From: an uncultured Bacilli bacterium
GTDB taxonomy: Bacteria; Bacillota_I; Bacilli_A; RF39; UBA660
DNA length: 30,442 nucleotides
NCBI GenBank assembly: GCA_947628495.1
Contig: CANRAC010000002.1
Coordinates: 1-30,442, forward strand
Reading direction: 5' to 3'
This document shows, piece after piece, positions 1 to 7,819 of this stretch (the stretch's first letter is position 1; each line of letters opens with the position of its first letter). The translations under genes were made by a program, and so were the position numbers. The notes below the pieces were generated by a model, which made no database searches, had not been told where the DNA came from, and saw only the letters and a program-made list of their open reading frames with translations.

Positions 1-29
1 ATTTTCCTCAAATTTTATGTCAAGTATTT

Positions 30-1850
30 TTAAGCTTCTTCAAAAAACACTTGATACCAGATGATAAAACAATAAATTGTCCAAATTTTTTTATAATTAT
101 CACATTTATTGTGGTAATGATCATCTAGCAATTTTATAATTCTGGCATTATTAAACAATTCTTTAGCAATATCCGAATTAAATTTAGCTTTTATTTCTTT
201 ATAATAAGTTTCTTCTCTCATCCATTCTCTTAAAGGTACAGGAAACCCTAATTTTTTCTTTTTATAAGATTCATTAGGAATTACCTTATGAGCCGCTTCT
301 CTTAAAGCTACTTTGGTATTTTCTTTGGTAACTTTGGCATTTTTTGGTAAACTACGGGCCACTTTAAAGACTTCGATATCGGTAAAAGGAACTCTACCTT
401 CTAAAGAGTTAGCCATAGTCATGCGATCTGCTTTGGCAAATATATCTTTAATTAACCAAAAATTAATATCAATCGCTTGTCTTTGGATAATCTCATCTTG
501 ATTTTTTTGTTCCGTAAAATATTTTTTAGTTAAATCTTTATTTTTAATTTTAACGGGTATATTAAGAACTTTCTTAGCTTCTTTTTCCGAGAAGACTTTA
601 TTAACACCAATGTATGATTCTTCTAAAGATTGGCCTCGTCTTACTAAAAAGTTAATCCCGCGATGTTCCGGAAAGATACTACAAATCTTTGAAATTATTT
701 TTCTTATTACAAAAGGGATTTTATTATAAAAATTATAATCTACACTTTCTCTATAGGTATTGTAGCCGCCAAATAATTCATCGGCTCCCTCCCCAGATAA
801 AACTACTTTAACATCTTTAGCAGCTAGTTTCGAAACAAAATATAAAGCAACAGCCGAAGCATCAGCTAAGGGTTCATCCATATGATACATTATTTTGGGA
901 ATGACTTTTAAGTATTCATCTTTATTGATTTTTTTGCTTTTATTTTTAATTCCTAATTTTTGCGTTAAATCTTTGGCGTAATCAGCCTCATTATATTTAG
1001 GAATATCATATCCTATTGTATATGTATTATCTGGTTTAGCTAAAGAAACAATATAGGATGAATCAATACCACTAGATAAAAAGGAACCTACTTCTACATC
1101 ACTTAACATGTGCTTATTAACACTATCTTCCATGACTTGACTAATTTCTTCAACAATAGTCGTAAAATCACGCTCTTGAGGGTCAAATGTTAATTTAAAG
1201 TATTGATTTAAAGTTAATTTACCTTCTTGATATGTAAAGGAATATCCGGGATCCAAACGATAAACGCCTTTAAAGAAAGTTTCAGCAGTTGGGACATAAT
1301 TAAAAGAAAGATATGGTCCTAAAATTTCTTTATTTAATTCTTTTTTAAAAGTGGGATATTCTAAAAAGGATTTTATTTCAGAAGCAAATAAGAGAGTATC
1401 ACCAATTTGTATGTAATAAAGAGGCTTTATTCCAAAGTGATCTCGGGCTCCAAATAATTTTTTATTTTTTTTATCCCAAATGGCAAAAGCAAACATACCT
1501 CGCAATTTTGTCGGTAATTCTTCTTGCCATTCTTCATATCCATGCACTAATACTTCGGTATCTGAATTAGTGGTAAATTTATGACCCCTCTTTTTAAGCT
1601 GCGCTCTTAATTCAATATAATTATATATTTCGCCATTAAAAACAACAATAATATTTTGATCCTCATTAAACATTGGTTGAGAACCAAGATCTAAATCAAT
1701 AATTGCTAAGCGTCGATGACCTAAAGCCACATTTTCATCTGTATAATACCCTTCCCCATCTGGGCCTCGATGAATTATTCGATCACACATAGCTTTTAAT
1801 ATTTTCTTTTTATTTTTTTCTTGACTTACAAAGCCCGCTATACCGCACAT
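30..1850 (-). CDS. asnB: Asparagine synthetase (glutamine-hydrolysing)
   Basis: Makes asparagine from aspartate, ATP and glutamine-derived ammonia in the cytosol. The 606-residue product starts MCGIAGF, so Cys2 becomes the N-terminal nucleophile of the class II glutaminase domain (about residues 1-200, with NGEIYN at 72-77). The synthetase half follows, with the ATP pyrophosphatase loop SSGIDSS at 259-265 in place of the usual SGGxDS. Length and domain order are typical of bacterial AsnB. The ATG is preceded by AGAGGT at good spacing. It stands as a single gene with its own promoter and is separated from the type VII genes by a terminator. Some AsnB homologues in polysaccharide or wall loci amidate other substrates, but nothing here points to that. 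Confidence 0.95.
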   Translation of the reverse strand: MCGIAGFVSQEKNKKKILKAMCDRIIHRGPDGEGYYTDENVALGHRRLAIIDLDLGSQPMFNEDQNIIVVFNGEIYNYIELRAQLKKRGHKFTTNSDTEVLVHGYEEWQEELPTKLRGMFAFAIWDKKNKKLFGARDHFGIKPLYYIQIGDTLLFASEIKSFLEYPTFKKELNKEILGPYLSFNYVPTAETFFKGVYRLDPGYSFTYQEGKLTLNQYFKLTFDPQERDFTTIVEEISQVMEDSVNKHMLSDVEVGSFLSSGIDSSYIVSLAKPDNTYTIGYDIPKYNEADYAKDLTQKLGIKNKSKKINKDEYLKVIPKIMYHMDEPLADASAVALYFVSKLAAKDVKVVLSGEGADELFGGYNTYRESVDYNFYNKIPFVIRKIISKICSIFPEHRGINFLVRRGQSLEESYIGVNKVFSEKEAKKVLNIPVKIKNKDLTKKYFTEQKNQDEIIQRQAIDINFWLIKDIFAKADRMTMANSLEGRVPFTDIEVFKVARSLPKNAKVTKENTKVALREAAHKVIPNESYKKKKLGFPVPLREWMREETYYKEIKAKFNSDIAKELFNNARIIKLLDDHYHNKCDNYKKIWTIYCFIIWYQVFFEEA

Positions 1851-1871
1851 AAAATACCTCTTTTCTTTATA

Positions 1872-1900
1872 ATTGTATAATAATTAATGCTAATAATCAA
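1872..1900 (-). promoter_or_regulatory. Probable promoter of asnB
   Basis: Reading the minus strand, TTGATT at 1900-1895 and TACAAT at 1877-1872 are 17 bases apart, which is a good sigma-A spacing. It lies about 20 bases upstream of the asnB ribosome binding site. Confidence 0.55.
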
Positions 1901-1945
1901 ACTAGTTATATTTTTTCTAAAAATAAATTAAATATTCTTCTAATA

Positions 1946-1972
1946 GAAAAAATCTAGATAACTAGATTTTTA
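1946..1972 (-). terminator. Intrinsic terminator of the type VII operon
   Basis: A perfect 10-base stem (1948-1957 with 1962-1971) encloses a 4-base loop and is followed on the minus strand by a run of T. The stem overlaps the esaB stop codon, so this end of the operon is very compact. Confidence 0.8.
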
Positions 1973-2224
1973 AAACAAGATAATCTGGGAGCCATTAACT
2001 AACCCTGCATCTTTGACATTTTTTAAAGGATCTAAAAGAATGCCACTAGTTCTATCGTATAAACGAACATCTTTAGCAGCTGGCCAACTGCCATTAGACA
2101 AATCAACAACAGCCATATTTAAAAGACGTGTGACATTTTTGATTTTTTTATTAATAGGTATAAAAACGTCATACCTTAGTTCAATTAGGGGAACATATAC
2201 TTCAATTAATACTTTATTACTCAT
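1970..2224 (-). CDS. esaB: EsaB/YukD-family ubiquitin-like protein of type VII secretion
   Basis: An 84-residue protein with the pattern of the YukD/EsaB family: a short beta-rich ubiquitin-like fold with LLNMAV in the helix and a hydrophobic GSQIILF end. Family members are small cytosolic accessory proteins of Firmicute type VII secretion. The start codon overlaps the essC stop by one base (TAATG), and a GAGGTG site lies five bases upstream, so it is almost certainly translated together with essC. In the well-studied systems esaB precedes essB and essC, whereas here it directly follows essC and ends the operon. The assignment rests on size, fold pattern and neighbour. Residue identity to known EsaB was not computed. 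Confidence 0.8.
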   Translation of the reverse strand: MSNKVLIEVYVPLIELRYDVFIPINKKIKNVTRLLNMAVVDLSNGSWPAAKDVRLYDRTSGILLDPLKNVKDAGLVNGSQIILF

Positions 2225-5200
2225 TATAGCACCTCTACTTCTTCGGTATCTTCTTCCGTATATTCTAACAACTTAGCTAGAATTGGAGTGGTTTCCATTA
2301 TGACATAGCCCATATCATTTTTAATCTCTGCTGATAATTGACGGAAATTACCCGTAGCTTTCAGTGTTGTTTGATCATTTATGCCATTACCTATCCAGAT
2401 ACCATAACTTAGATTTGTAGATGATTTAAACCAATCTTCATAATTAAATGTTTTAATCGAATCAATAGCATCCATAACAATTATTCTTATAAAAGGTAAA
2501 TTTTTAAGCAATTTAACATTGTCTGTAAATTTCTTTTTAATACCTATATCCAGATTGGATACTAAATCATTTAAGCCAGTAATTATGAGGACAACATTCT
2601 CGGATATATTTTGAGTTTCTAAATTTCTCTCTATTAAGTTATTGAAATTAGTTATAACATTATCAAAATTTTCTGTATAATAAATAACTTGATTAACCCT
2701 CGTTTTATAAAAATTAACAGCATCTAAAACTATAACCTTTGTATTATCTACTTTTACGAGCATTTGGAGTAACCCGTTAGCAAAATTAGTTAAATTTTTA
2801 GCTAATGAAGCCGAAATTAAAGATATAGGGTATTCTTTAAAATTAAAGGTTGACGTTTTTAAAGTCTCTTTTTCAACGCCAATTGGTAAAGCCTCTAAAT
2901 TTAATGTTTCATTTTCAAAATATTCAATGTTAGCATGTTCTGGTAAAATTGGCACTTTTGGAGCTTTTAATGCAATACCCTCATTTAACTTATTACATAA
3001 GTTTTTAATAAATTCTAGCTTATTTTCTTCAGGACAAATACTCGCACTTTGAAACTCGTATACTTCATCTTTTTTGATTAATCCTCTTCCTTTATTTTCC
3101 GAAGGAATAACTTTATTTCTAGTATTAAAAGCCTCATTATACTCATATGAATCCATTAATCTTAAACAAACAGTATTAAAGAAATTTTGTTTTAATTTAA
3201 AACGAACCGAATTAGTCGCATTCCCAGCAATAATGAATAATATACCATACTTCATGCCTTCTCGACTTAATTTAGCCACTATATCTTCTAAACTGGCATA
3301 ACTTTCTAAAAAATTATCAAAATTATTGATTATGGAAATAATATAAGGCTTTTTATTGGCACTCATACTATTATAGACTTTTATGTCGCCATTATAATCG
3401 GCAAATAATTTTTTTCTTTCCACAAATTCATCCATCAACAATTTAAAACAATTGGCTATTTTCTCTCCTTCGGATATTAACATGACATCACCAACTTGTG
3501 GAGCTTTAGCAAACATTTTTAAAGTTTCTGATCCACAATCAATTATATAAAAATTAATTTCCGAAGTGGTATAAGTAGTTATACACGAATAAATTAAAGT
3601 GGCTAATAAGTCTTCTTTTCCAGAACCAGTCATACCAAAAATTAAAGTATTACCTAATTCAGTTAAAGGCAAAGTCACTAACCCTTGCATTTGCCTAGAA
3701 GGATCATCATATTCACCAATTACCGGATTTATAACATAATCTTCTTTATGGTAATTATATTTAGTAATTAAATCGCTAACATAAATTATGTTTGGTATTC
3801 TATCTAGCCATAATCTATCAACAACGATATTTTGTTCTTGGGCAAGCGCCGAGATGTATTTTACGACATTCAGAAGAACTTCGCCCTGCGCTTCTGTATC
3901 GACAGTTTTAAAATCATCAATACTTTTAATAACATAACCCACATTATTAACAAAATTTAAAGATGTATCCACACTTTTTTTAATAACATCAGATGGAATA
4001 TAAGGCATACCACAATAAGCAGATTGGCCAATAGCAAAATAATCGTTATAACCAACAAGCAAATAAAATCTTCCTACTTGTTTTAACTCTGCAGCATCAG
4101 GAACTCGAATCATATCCTTACTATCCGCTTGATCTTGAACTTTTAAACATATTTTAAACTTAGCATTACTCCAAATTTGATCATTTACTACACCGGCTGG
4201 TTTTTGAGTTGCTAAAATTAAATGAACACCTAAACTACGGCCAATACGAGCGGTACTGATAAGTTGGTCCATAAATTCTGGCTGTTGTGCTTTTAACTCG
4301 GCAAACTCATCACTGATTAAAAATAAATGAGGGATTGGTTTTTTTACTATTCCTTCTCGATATAATCTTTGATATTTATATATATCTATGGTACTTTCTC
4401 CAGAAATATCACGAGCATTATTGAATTCCCTTTGTCTTCTTTTTAATTCGGCTTCAATAGAGGCTAAGGCTCTATTTAACTCTGTCACATCTAAATTGGT
4501 AATAGTCCCCGCAATATGAGGAAGTCTAATTCCTAATTCTTTATTTTCGAAAGCTAAAGCTAAACCTCCACCTTTATAATCGATTAAAACAAAAGCTACT
4601 TCATTAGGATGATAATTGATAGCTAATGATAAAACAAAAGTTATTATAAATTCACTTTTACCAGAACCAGTCATCCCCGCAATTAAACCATGCGGTCCAT
4701 GAAATTTCTCATGAAGATCTAATTTAAATAAATCTCCGTTAGAATCAATACCAATTGGAGCCGCTAAAGAAACAGTCGGATCATTTTGAACCCAACGACT
4801 TGATGAGTTAAGCCCTTCAACTTTTCCAACATTATACATTTCTAATAAACCGCAGGATTCAGGTAATCCCTTAGATTTAGAGGTAGACAAAACTGGAATA
4901 TTGGCTAAAATCCTAGCACACTTTTCAATATCATCGTTGGATGGTACTTCCATCATAAATTCCTTTTGCGTATTTGTACTAAGTTCTTTTTCAATTACGC
5001 CGGAAACATCTTGATTAATATTGATAAAACATGATACTTGGTTTGGTAAAGCAGAAATCATATCGCTATAAATCAAGATACTAAATCCGTAATTTTCATT
5101 ACTAGCTAATAATTTTTTAATAAAGGAGTTATCGGAAATCATTTTATAATCATCGCATATTATTACATAATAAGGAGCATAATTAGCGTAATTAGCATCA

Positions 5201-6822
5201 GTTGTATTATTATCACTATCATTTTCTACTCTTAAATCATACTCTTTATCAAGTAGTCTAATAACATCTTTAACATCATCACTAGAAGAAGCAAAAAAGC
5301 GGTTTTCTTGTTCATTATCCCAACAATGCTGAAGCTCTTTAACCCAAGTCCAATTGTGTTCATTAGCTTCATTAGTTAATATAACTATTTTCAAAAGATC
5401 TGCTGAGTAAAATGTCAGTAATTGTAATAAGATTCCTTTTAAAAAATTAGCTGTTATATCGTATTCACCAACAACTCCAGTAATATTTTTTTGCAATAAA
5501 GATACCGTAATCGGCGCTCCACTAATATCATGGGCCTCATCTACTAAATTTTGAACTATGTCTTTTAATATATCATCTTCTAAAACAAAATTTTCTTTTT
5601 TATATTTAATATCAATATCTAAGGGAACTATGCCAAGTCCAAGGCGCACAACTAAAAAGTCAGGCTCCTCTATAATTCTTTCCCATAATCGAGTACTTCT
5701 GTTTAAAATAATTTGCACACAATCATTTATAGAAATATGATTTTCCATTAAAATTTGCCTTTGTTTAGTAATATTATTAACTATTTTTTGGCGTAAAGAT
5801 TGAATATATACTTCATATTTATCTCTTCTTTTGCGTTCATGAGCATCACGTTGTTTTGCTTTAAATTTTCTCGTTATTGACGGCCAAAAAACCATAGTTC
5901 CTAACATAGCTATAGCCATAACCATTTGCGGTATTACAGAAGCAATTCCTGTCTGATTTTTTACAGCATTGTTAACAGATGTAAAAAGCATAACTACGGA
6001 TGTCATTCCCATCGTTAACATTGGCCCAACTGTTAAAATGGCTGGCGTATCATCTTCTTTTTCCTTACTAGGCGGATCTTCAACATCAATTACTAAAGTA
6101 TCAATTTTACTTCTAAAACGGGGAGAACGATTAAAATAATCTTTTTTCGTATAAACCGTTACATTTGAATCATCATCGATTACCTCAGGAGTATCATCAA
6201 GTAATAAATTTTTATCATATATTGGTAAATTTACTGTTACACTATTGGCAGGATTATTAATAATTAAGATATTACCTAAAATAATCATTTTCAAACCTAA
6301 TATAAATATTACATCCCCATTATGAACATGAAAATTTTCTTCTATCGCATATTTGTTAACAAAGACACTAGCCTTTTCTAATGCTAAATTAGTGATTAAA
6401 CGTTCTTTAGAATTATCTATTATTTTAGCCTGATTACTAGCAATTAAGTTATTATTATAAAATATATTACAATTAGGTGCATTACCTATAATAACTTCTT
6501 TTACATTACTTATATCATAGTACTGTAAATCATCTTTAACATTTGAACAAAATACTGTAATGAGTGAATCATTAAAGAGATCTTTAACAAAATAAAAACT
6601 ATTAGCTTTTAAAATACATTTATCTACTTCTTCGCCTTTATTATATAATTGAAATCCTTCATTGACTTTAATTACCCATTCACTGTTATTTTCAGAAATA
6701 TTTAATAGATTAACTTTTTCACTTTCTCTATTAATATAGTTAATCCAGTAGTTTCCTTCAATTTTAATGGGCAGATTATATGTAAATAATCTATTTATAT
6801 CTGTAATTATATATATAATCAT
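2224..6822 (-). CDS. essC: Type VII secretion FtsK/SpoIIIE-type ATPase EssC
   Basis: Membrane-anchored motor that drives WXG100-type substrates across the membrane. The 1532-residue chain has two N-terminal FHA-like domains (about 1-190), an acidic linker, two membrane segments (about 261-283 and 293-313), a basic cytosolic stalk and then serial ATPase domains. The first full ATPase has Walker A GMTGSGKS at 716-723 and Walker B HLFLISDEF near 832-840. The second keeps GMTGSGK at 1063-1069, but its Walker B position reads IISIINNF without Asp-Glu. The third (after about 1310) has no P-loop. FHA position 112 reads IGN and the later site SNQAK, so the usual phosphothreonine-binding Arg and Ser-x-x-His are missing. 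I chose the ATG at 6822 over the TTG two codons earlier because AGGAG then lies seven bases upstream. Confidence 0.95.
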   Translation of the reverse strand: MIIYIITDINRLFTYNLPIKIEGNYWINYINRESEKVNLLNISENNSEWVIKVNEGFQLYNKGEEVDKCILKANSFYFVKDLFNDSLITVFCSNVKDDLQYYDISNVKEVIIGNAPNCNIFYNNNLIASNQAKIIDNSKERLITNLALEKASVFVNKYAIEENFHVHNGDVIFILGLKMIILGNILIINNPANSVTVNLPIYDKNLLLDDTPEVIDDDSNVTVYTKKDYFNRSPRFRSKIDTLVIDVEDPPSKEKEDDTPAILTVGPMLTMGMTSVVMLFTSVNNAVKNQTGIASVIPQMVMAIAMLGTMVFWPSITRKFKAKQRDAHERKRRDKYEVYIQSLRQKIVNNITKQRQILMENHISINDCVQIILNRSTRLWERIIEEPDFLVVRLGLGIVPLDIDIKYKKENFVLEDDILKDIVQNLVDEAHDISGAPITVSLLQKNITGVVGEYDITANFLKGILLQLLTFYSADLLKIVILTNEANEHNWTWVKELQHCWDNEQENRFFASSSDDVKDVIRLLDKEYDLRVENDSDNNTTDANYANYAPYYVIICDDYKMISDNSFIKKLLASNENYGFSILIYSDMISALPNQVSCFININQDVSGVIEKELSTNTQKEFMMEVPSNDDIEKCARILANIPVLSTSKSKGLPESCGLLEMYNVGKVEGLNSSSRWVQNDPTVSLAAPIGIDSNGDLFKLDLHEKFHGPHGLIAGMTGSGKSEFIITFVLSLAINYHPNEVAFVLIDYKGGGLALAFENKELGIRLPHIAGTITNLDVTELNRALASIEAELKRRQREFNNARDISGESTIDIYKYQRLYREGIVKKPIPHLFLISDEFAELKAQQPEFMDQLISTARIGRSLGVHLILATQKPAGVVNDQIWSNAKFKICLKVQDQADSKDMIRVPDAAELKQVGRFYLLVGYNDYFAIGQSAYCGMPYIPSDVIKKSVDTSLNFVNNVGYVIKSIDDFKTVDTEAQGEVLLNVVKYISALAQEQNIVVDRLWLDRIPNIIYVSDLITKYNYHKEDYVINPVIGEYDDPSRQMQGLVTLPLTELGNTLIFGMTGSGKEDLLATLIYSCITTYTTSEINFYIIDCGSETLKMFAKAPQVGDVMLISEGEKIANCFKLLMDEFVERKKLFADYNGDIKVYNSMSANKKPYIISIINNFDNFLESYASLEDIVAKLSREGMKYGILFIIAGNATNSVRFKLKQNFFNTVCLRLMDSYEYNEAFNTRNKVIPSENKGRGLIKKDEVYEFQSASICPEENKLEFIKNLCNKLNEGIALKAPKVPILPEHANIEYFENETLNLEALPIGVEKETLKTSTFNFKEYPISLISASLAKNLTNFANGLLQMLVKVDNTKVIVLDAVNFYKTRVNQVIYYTENFDNVITNFNNLIERNLETQNISENVVLIITGLNDLVSNLDIGIKKKFTDNVKLLKNLPFIRIIVMDAIDSIKTFNYEDWFKSSTNLSYGIWIGNGINDQTTLKATGNFRQLSAEIKNDMGYVIMETTPILAKLLEYTEEDTEEVEVL

Positions 6823-6849
6823 AGCCAAACTCCTCTTTACTTTATATAT

Positions 6850-6878
6850 AGTATAGCATTTTTATTGTTAAAACAAAA
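6850..6878 (-). promoter_or_regulatory. Possible promoter of essC-esaB
   Basis: Extended -10 TGCTATACT on the minus strand (-10 hexamer at 6855-6850) with a weak -35 TTTTGT 17 bases upstream. It lies in the 171-base gap after the small helical gene and suggests that essC-esaB can be transcribed separately from the two small upstream genes. A poor hairpin with a T run near 6920-6960 may attenuate readthrough. Confidence 0.45.
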
Positions 6879-6999
6879 TAAATATTGTTCAAATCTATTA
6901 TTTATTTTTACAATTTTTATAAGCAAATAAAAAAAGAAACTATCATAAAATTGTTTACTTTTACGACAGCTCTATTTTTTCAAAATAATAAATTACAAA

Positions 7000-7323
7000 T
7001 TATTTAACCTTTGTTGCATCAATTGCAGATTTCAAATCATTAATGCTTTGACCAGTTTCAGTTGATAATCTTTCCTGTTCTCTTATTCTGTCAGCCATAA
7101 ATGCTTCTAATTCTAAGCCAGCTGCTTTTACTTCATCTGCTTTTTCACTCATACTTAATGTGTATGCGCTCAAAGTTCTTCCTAAATCAGTAAAATCTCC
7201 AACAGTTAGAGCAACATTATCCAATATGCTTTTTGCATGTGTTATCTCTAAATTAACCATTTCACTTCTTTTAGTTAATTCTGTTTTCATACGGTTAAGT
7301 TCACTTAAAACTGCTTTATCCAT
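7000..7323 (-). CDS. Small helical protein, possible type VII partner or substrate
   Basis: A 107-residue, charged, all-helical-looking protein without tryptophan or cysteine. Two long amphipathic stretches (about 1-40 and 52-105) are separated by a Gly/Asp-containing break (GDFTDLG, about 42-48), which would suit the helical hairpin of WXG100-like proteins although the W-x-G motif is absent. It has no signal peptide or membrane segment. A very good AGGAGG site precedes the ATG. It sits between the WXG100-like gene and essC, so a role as heterodimer partner, chaperone or secreted substrate of the ATPase is reasonable. I do not recognise a specific family, and the function is inferred only from size, predicted shape and location. 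Confidence 0.7.
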   Translation of the reverse strand: MDKAVLSELNRMKTELTKRSEMVNLEITHAKSILDNVALTVGDFTDLGRTLSAYTLSMSEKADEVKAAGLELEAFMADRIREQERLSTETGQSINDLKSAIDATKVK

Positions 7324-7337
7324 TTTTTATCCTCCTA

Positions 7338-7443
7338 TCCAATAATTTTGAATTATTTGCTTTTGTTTAAGCTAATAGCCATTTCTATTGTCCAATGGTT
7401 TTTGAATTATTTACTTTTGCTTCAGCTACAGCTGTTTCTATGG
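7338..7443 (-). repeat. Imperfect 53-base tandem direct repeat at the 3' end of the WXG100-like gene
   Basis: Bases 7391-7443 encode the last codons of the WXG100-like gene. Bases 7338-7390 repeat them at roughly three quarters identity with compensating single-base gaps, immediately before the ribosome binding site of the next gene. Both units begin TCCAAT on the plus strand and share TTGAATTATTT, CTTTTG, AGCTA and TTTCTAT. Confidence 0.75.
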
Positions 7444-7693
7444 TATTTATAGTTTTATTAATAATACTATTTATTTCTTCACATGTACTAATTGCTTTTC
7501 TAATTCTAGTAGCAACAGATTCACCAGCAGCAGTACCATTAATCCAAGTAGCCATATTCGTTTCAGATATACAATAATTATATGTTTCCATATCTCTACT
7601 AATATTAGTAGGAATTACACGTAATTCTTCGGCTAAACTTTGTAATTTAGATAATTGGTTTGCTGTAAACATTGTATCATTAAGACCTGCCAT
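7385..7693 (-). CDS. WXG100-like protein, probable type VII substrate
   Basis: A 102-residue helical protein with a single Trp in the exact middle: W50-I-N-G53, where WXG100 proteins carry W-x-G in the turn between two helices. Size, helical pattern and position upstream of essC all fit an EsxA-like secreted dimer. The spacing W-x-x-G differs from the canonical motif. The longer reading frame can extend to 7783, but I start at the ATG at 7693 because AAAGGAG lies at ideal distance from it and the extension would be basic and atypical. The protein ends in VNNSKTIGQ and shows no clear YxxxD/E export signal. Two cysteines (41 and 71) are present. Confidence 0.75.
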   Translation of the reverse strand: MAGLNDTMFTANQLSKLQSLAEELRVIPTNISRDMETYNYCISETNMATWINGTAAGESVATRIRKAISTCEEINSIINKTINTIETAVAEAKVNNSKTIGQ

Positions 7694-7750
7694 AATAACT
7701 TCTCCTTTCATTATCTTAACATAAATAGACAATCTACTATCTACATCTTT

Positions 7751-7779
7751 AGTATATCCTTTTTTTAAAACTTTTAGTA
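7751..7779 (-). promoter_or_regulatory. Weak candidate promoter of the type VII locus
   Basis: On the minus strand a TATACT hexamer at 7756-7751 would start transcription about 50 bases before the WXG100-like start codon. The -35 region is poor, so this is only a candidate. Confidence 0.35.
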
Positions 7780-7780
7780 G

Positions 7781-7812
7781 CAAAAATTGTTAATTTTGAC
7801 ATTGCCTTGTCA
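7781..7812 (-). terminator. Weak candidate terminator after tex
   Basis: Two small stems in tandem on the minus strand: TGACA/TGTCA (7797-7801 with 7808-7812) and an all-AT stem AAAATT/AATTTT (7783-7788 with 7792-7797), ending in a T run. It lies a few bases after the tex stop. Its strength is doubtful because of the low GC content. Confidence 0.35.
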
Positions 7813-7819
7813 TTTATAA

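Noticed and set aside
7694..7783. N-terminal extension of the WXG100-like protein to 7783
   Set aside because: The extension is basic and unlike WXG100 proteins, which begin close to the first helix. The ATG at 7693 has an ideal AAAGGAG site.
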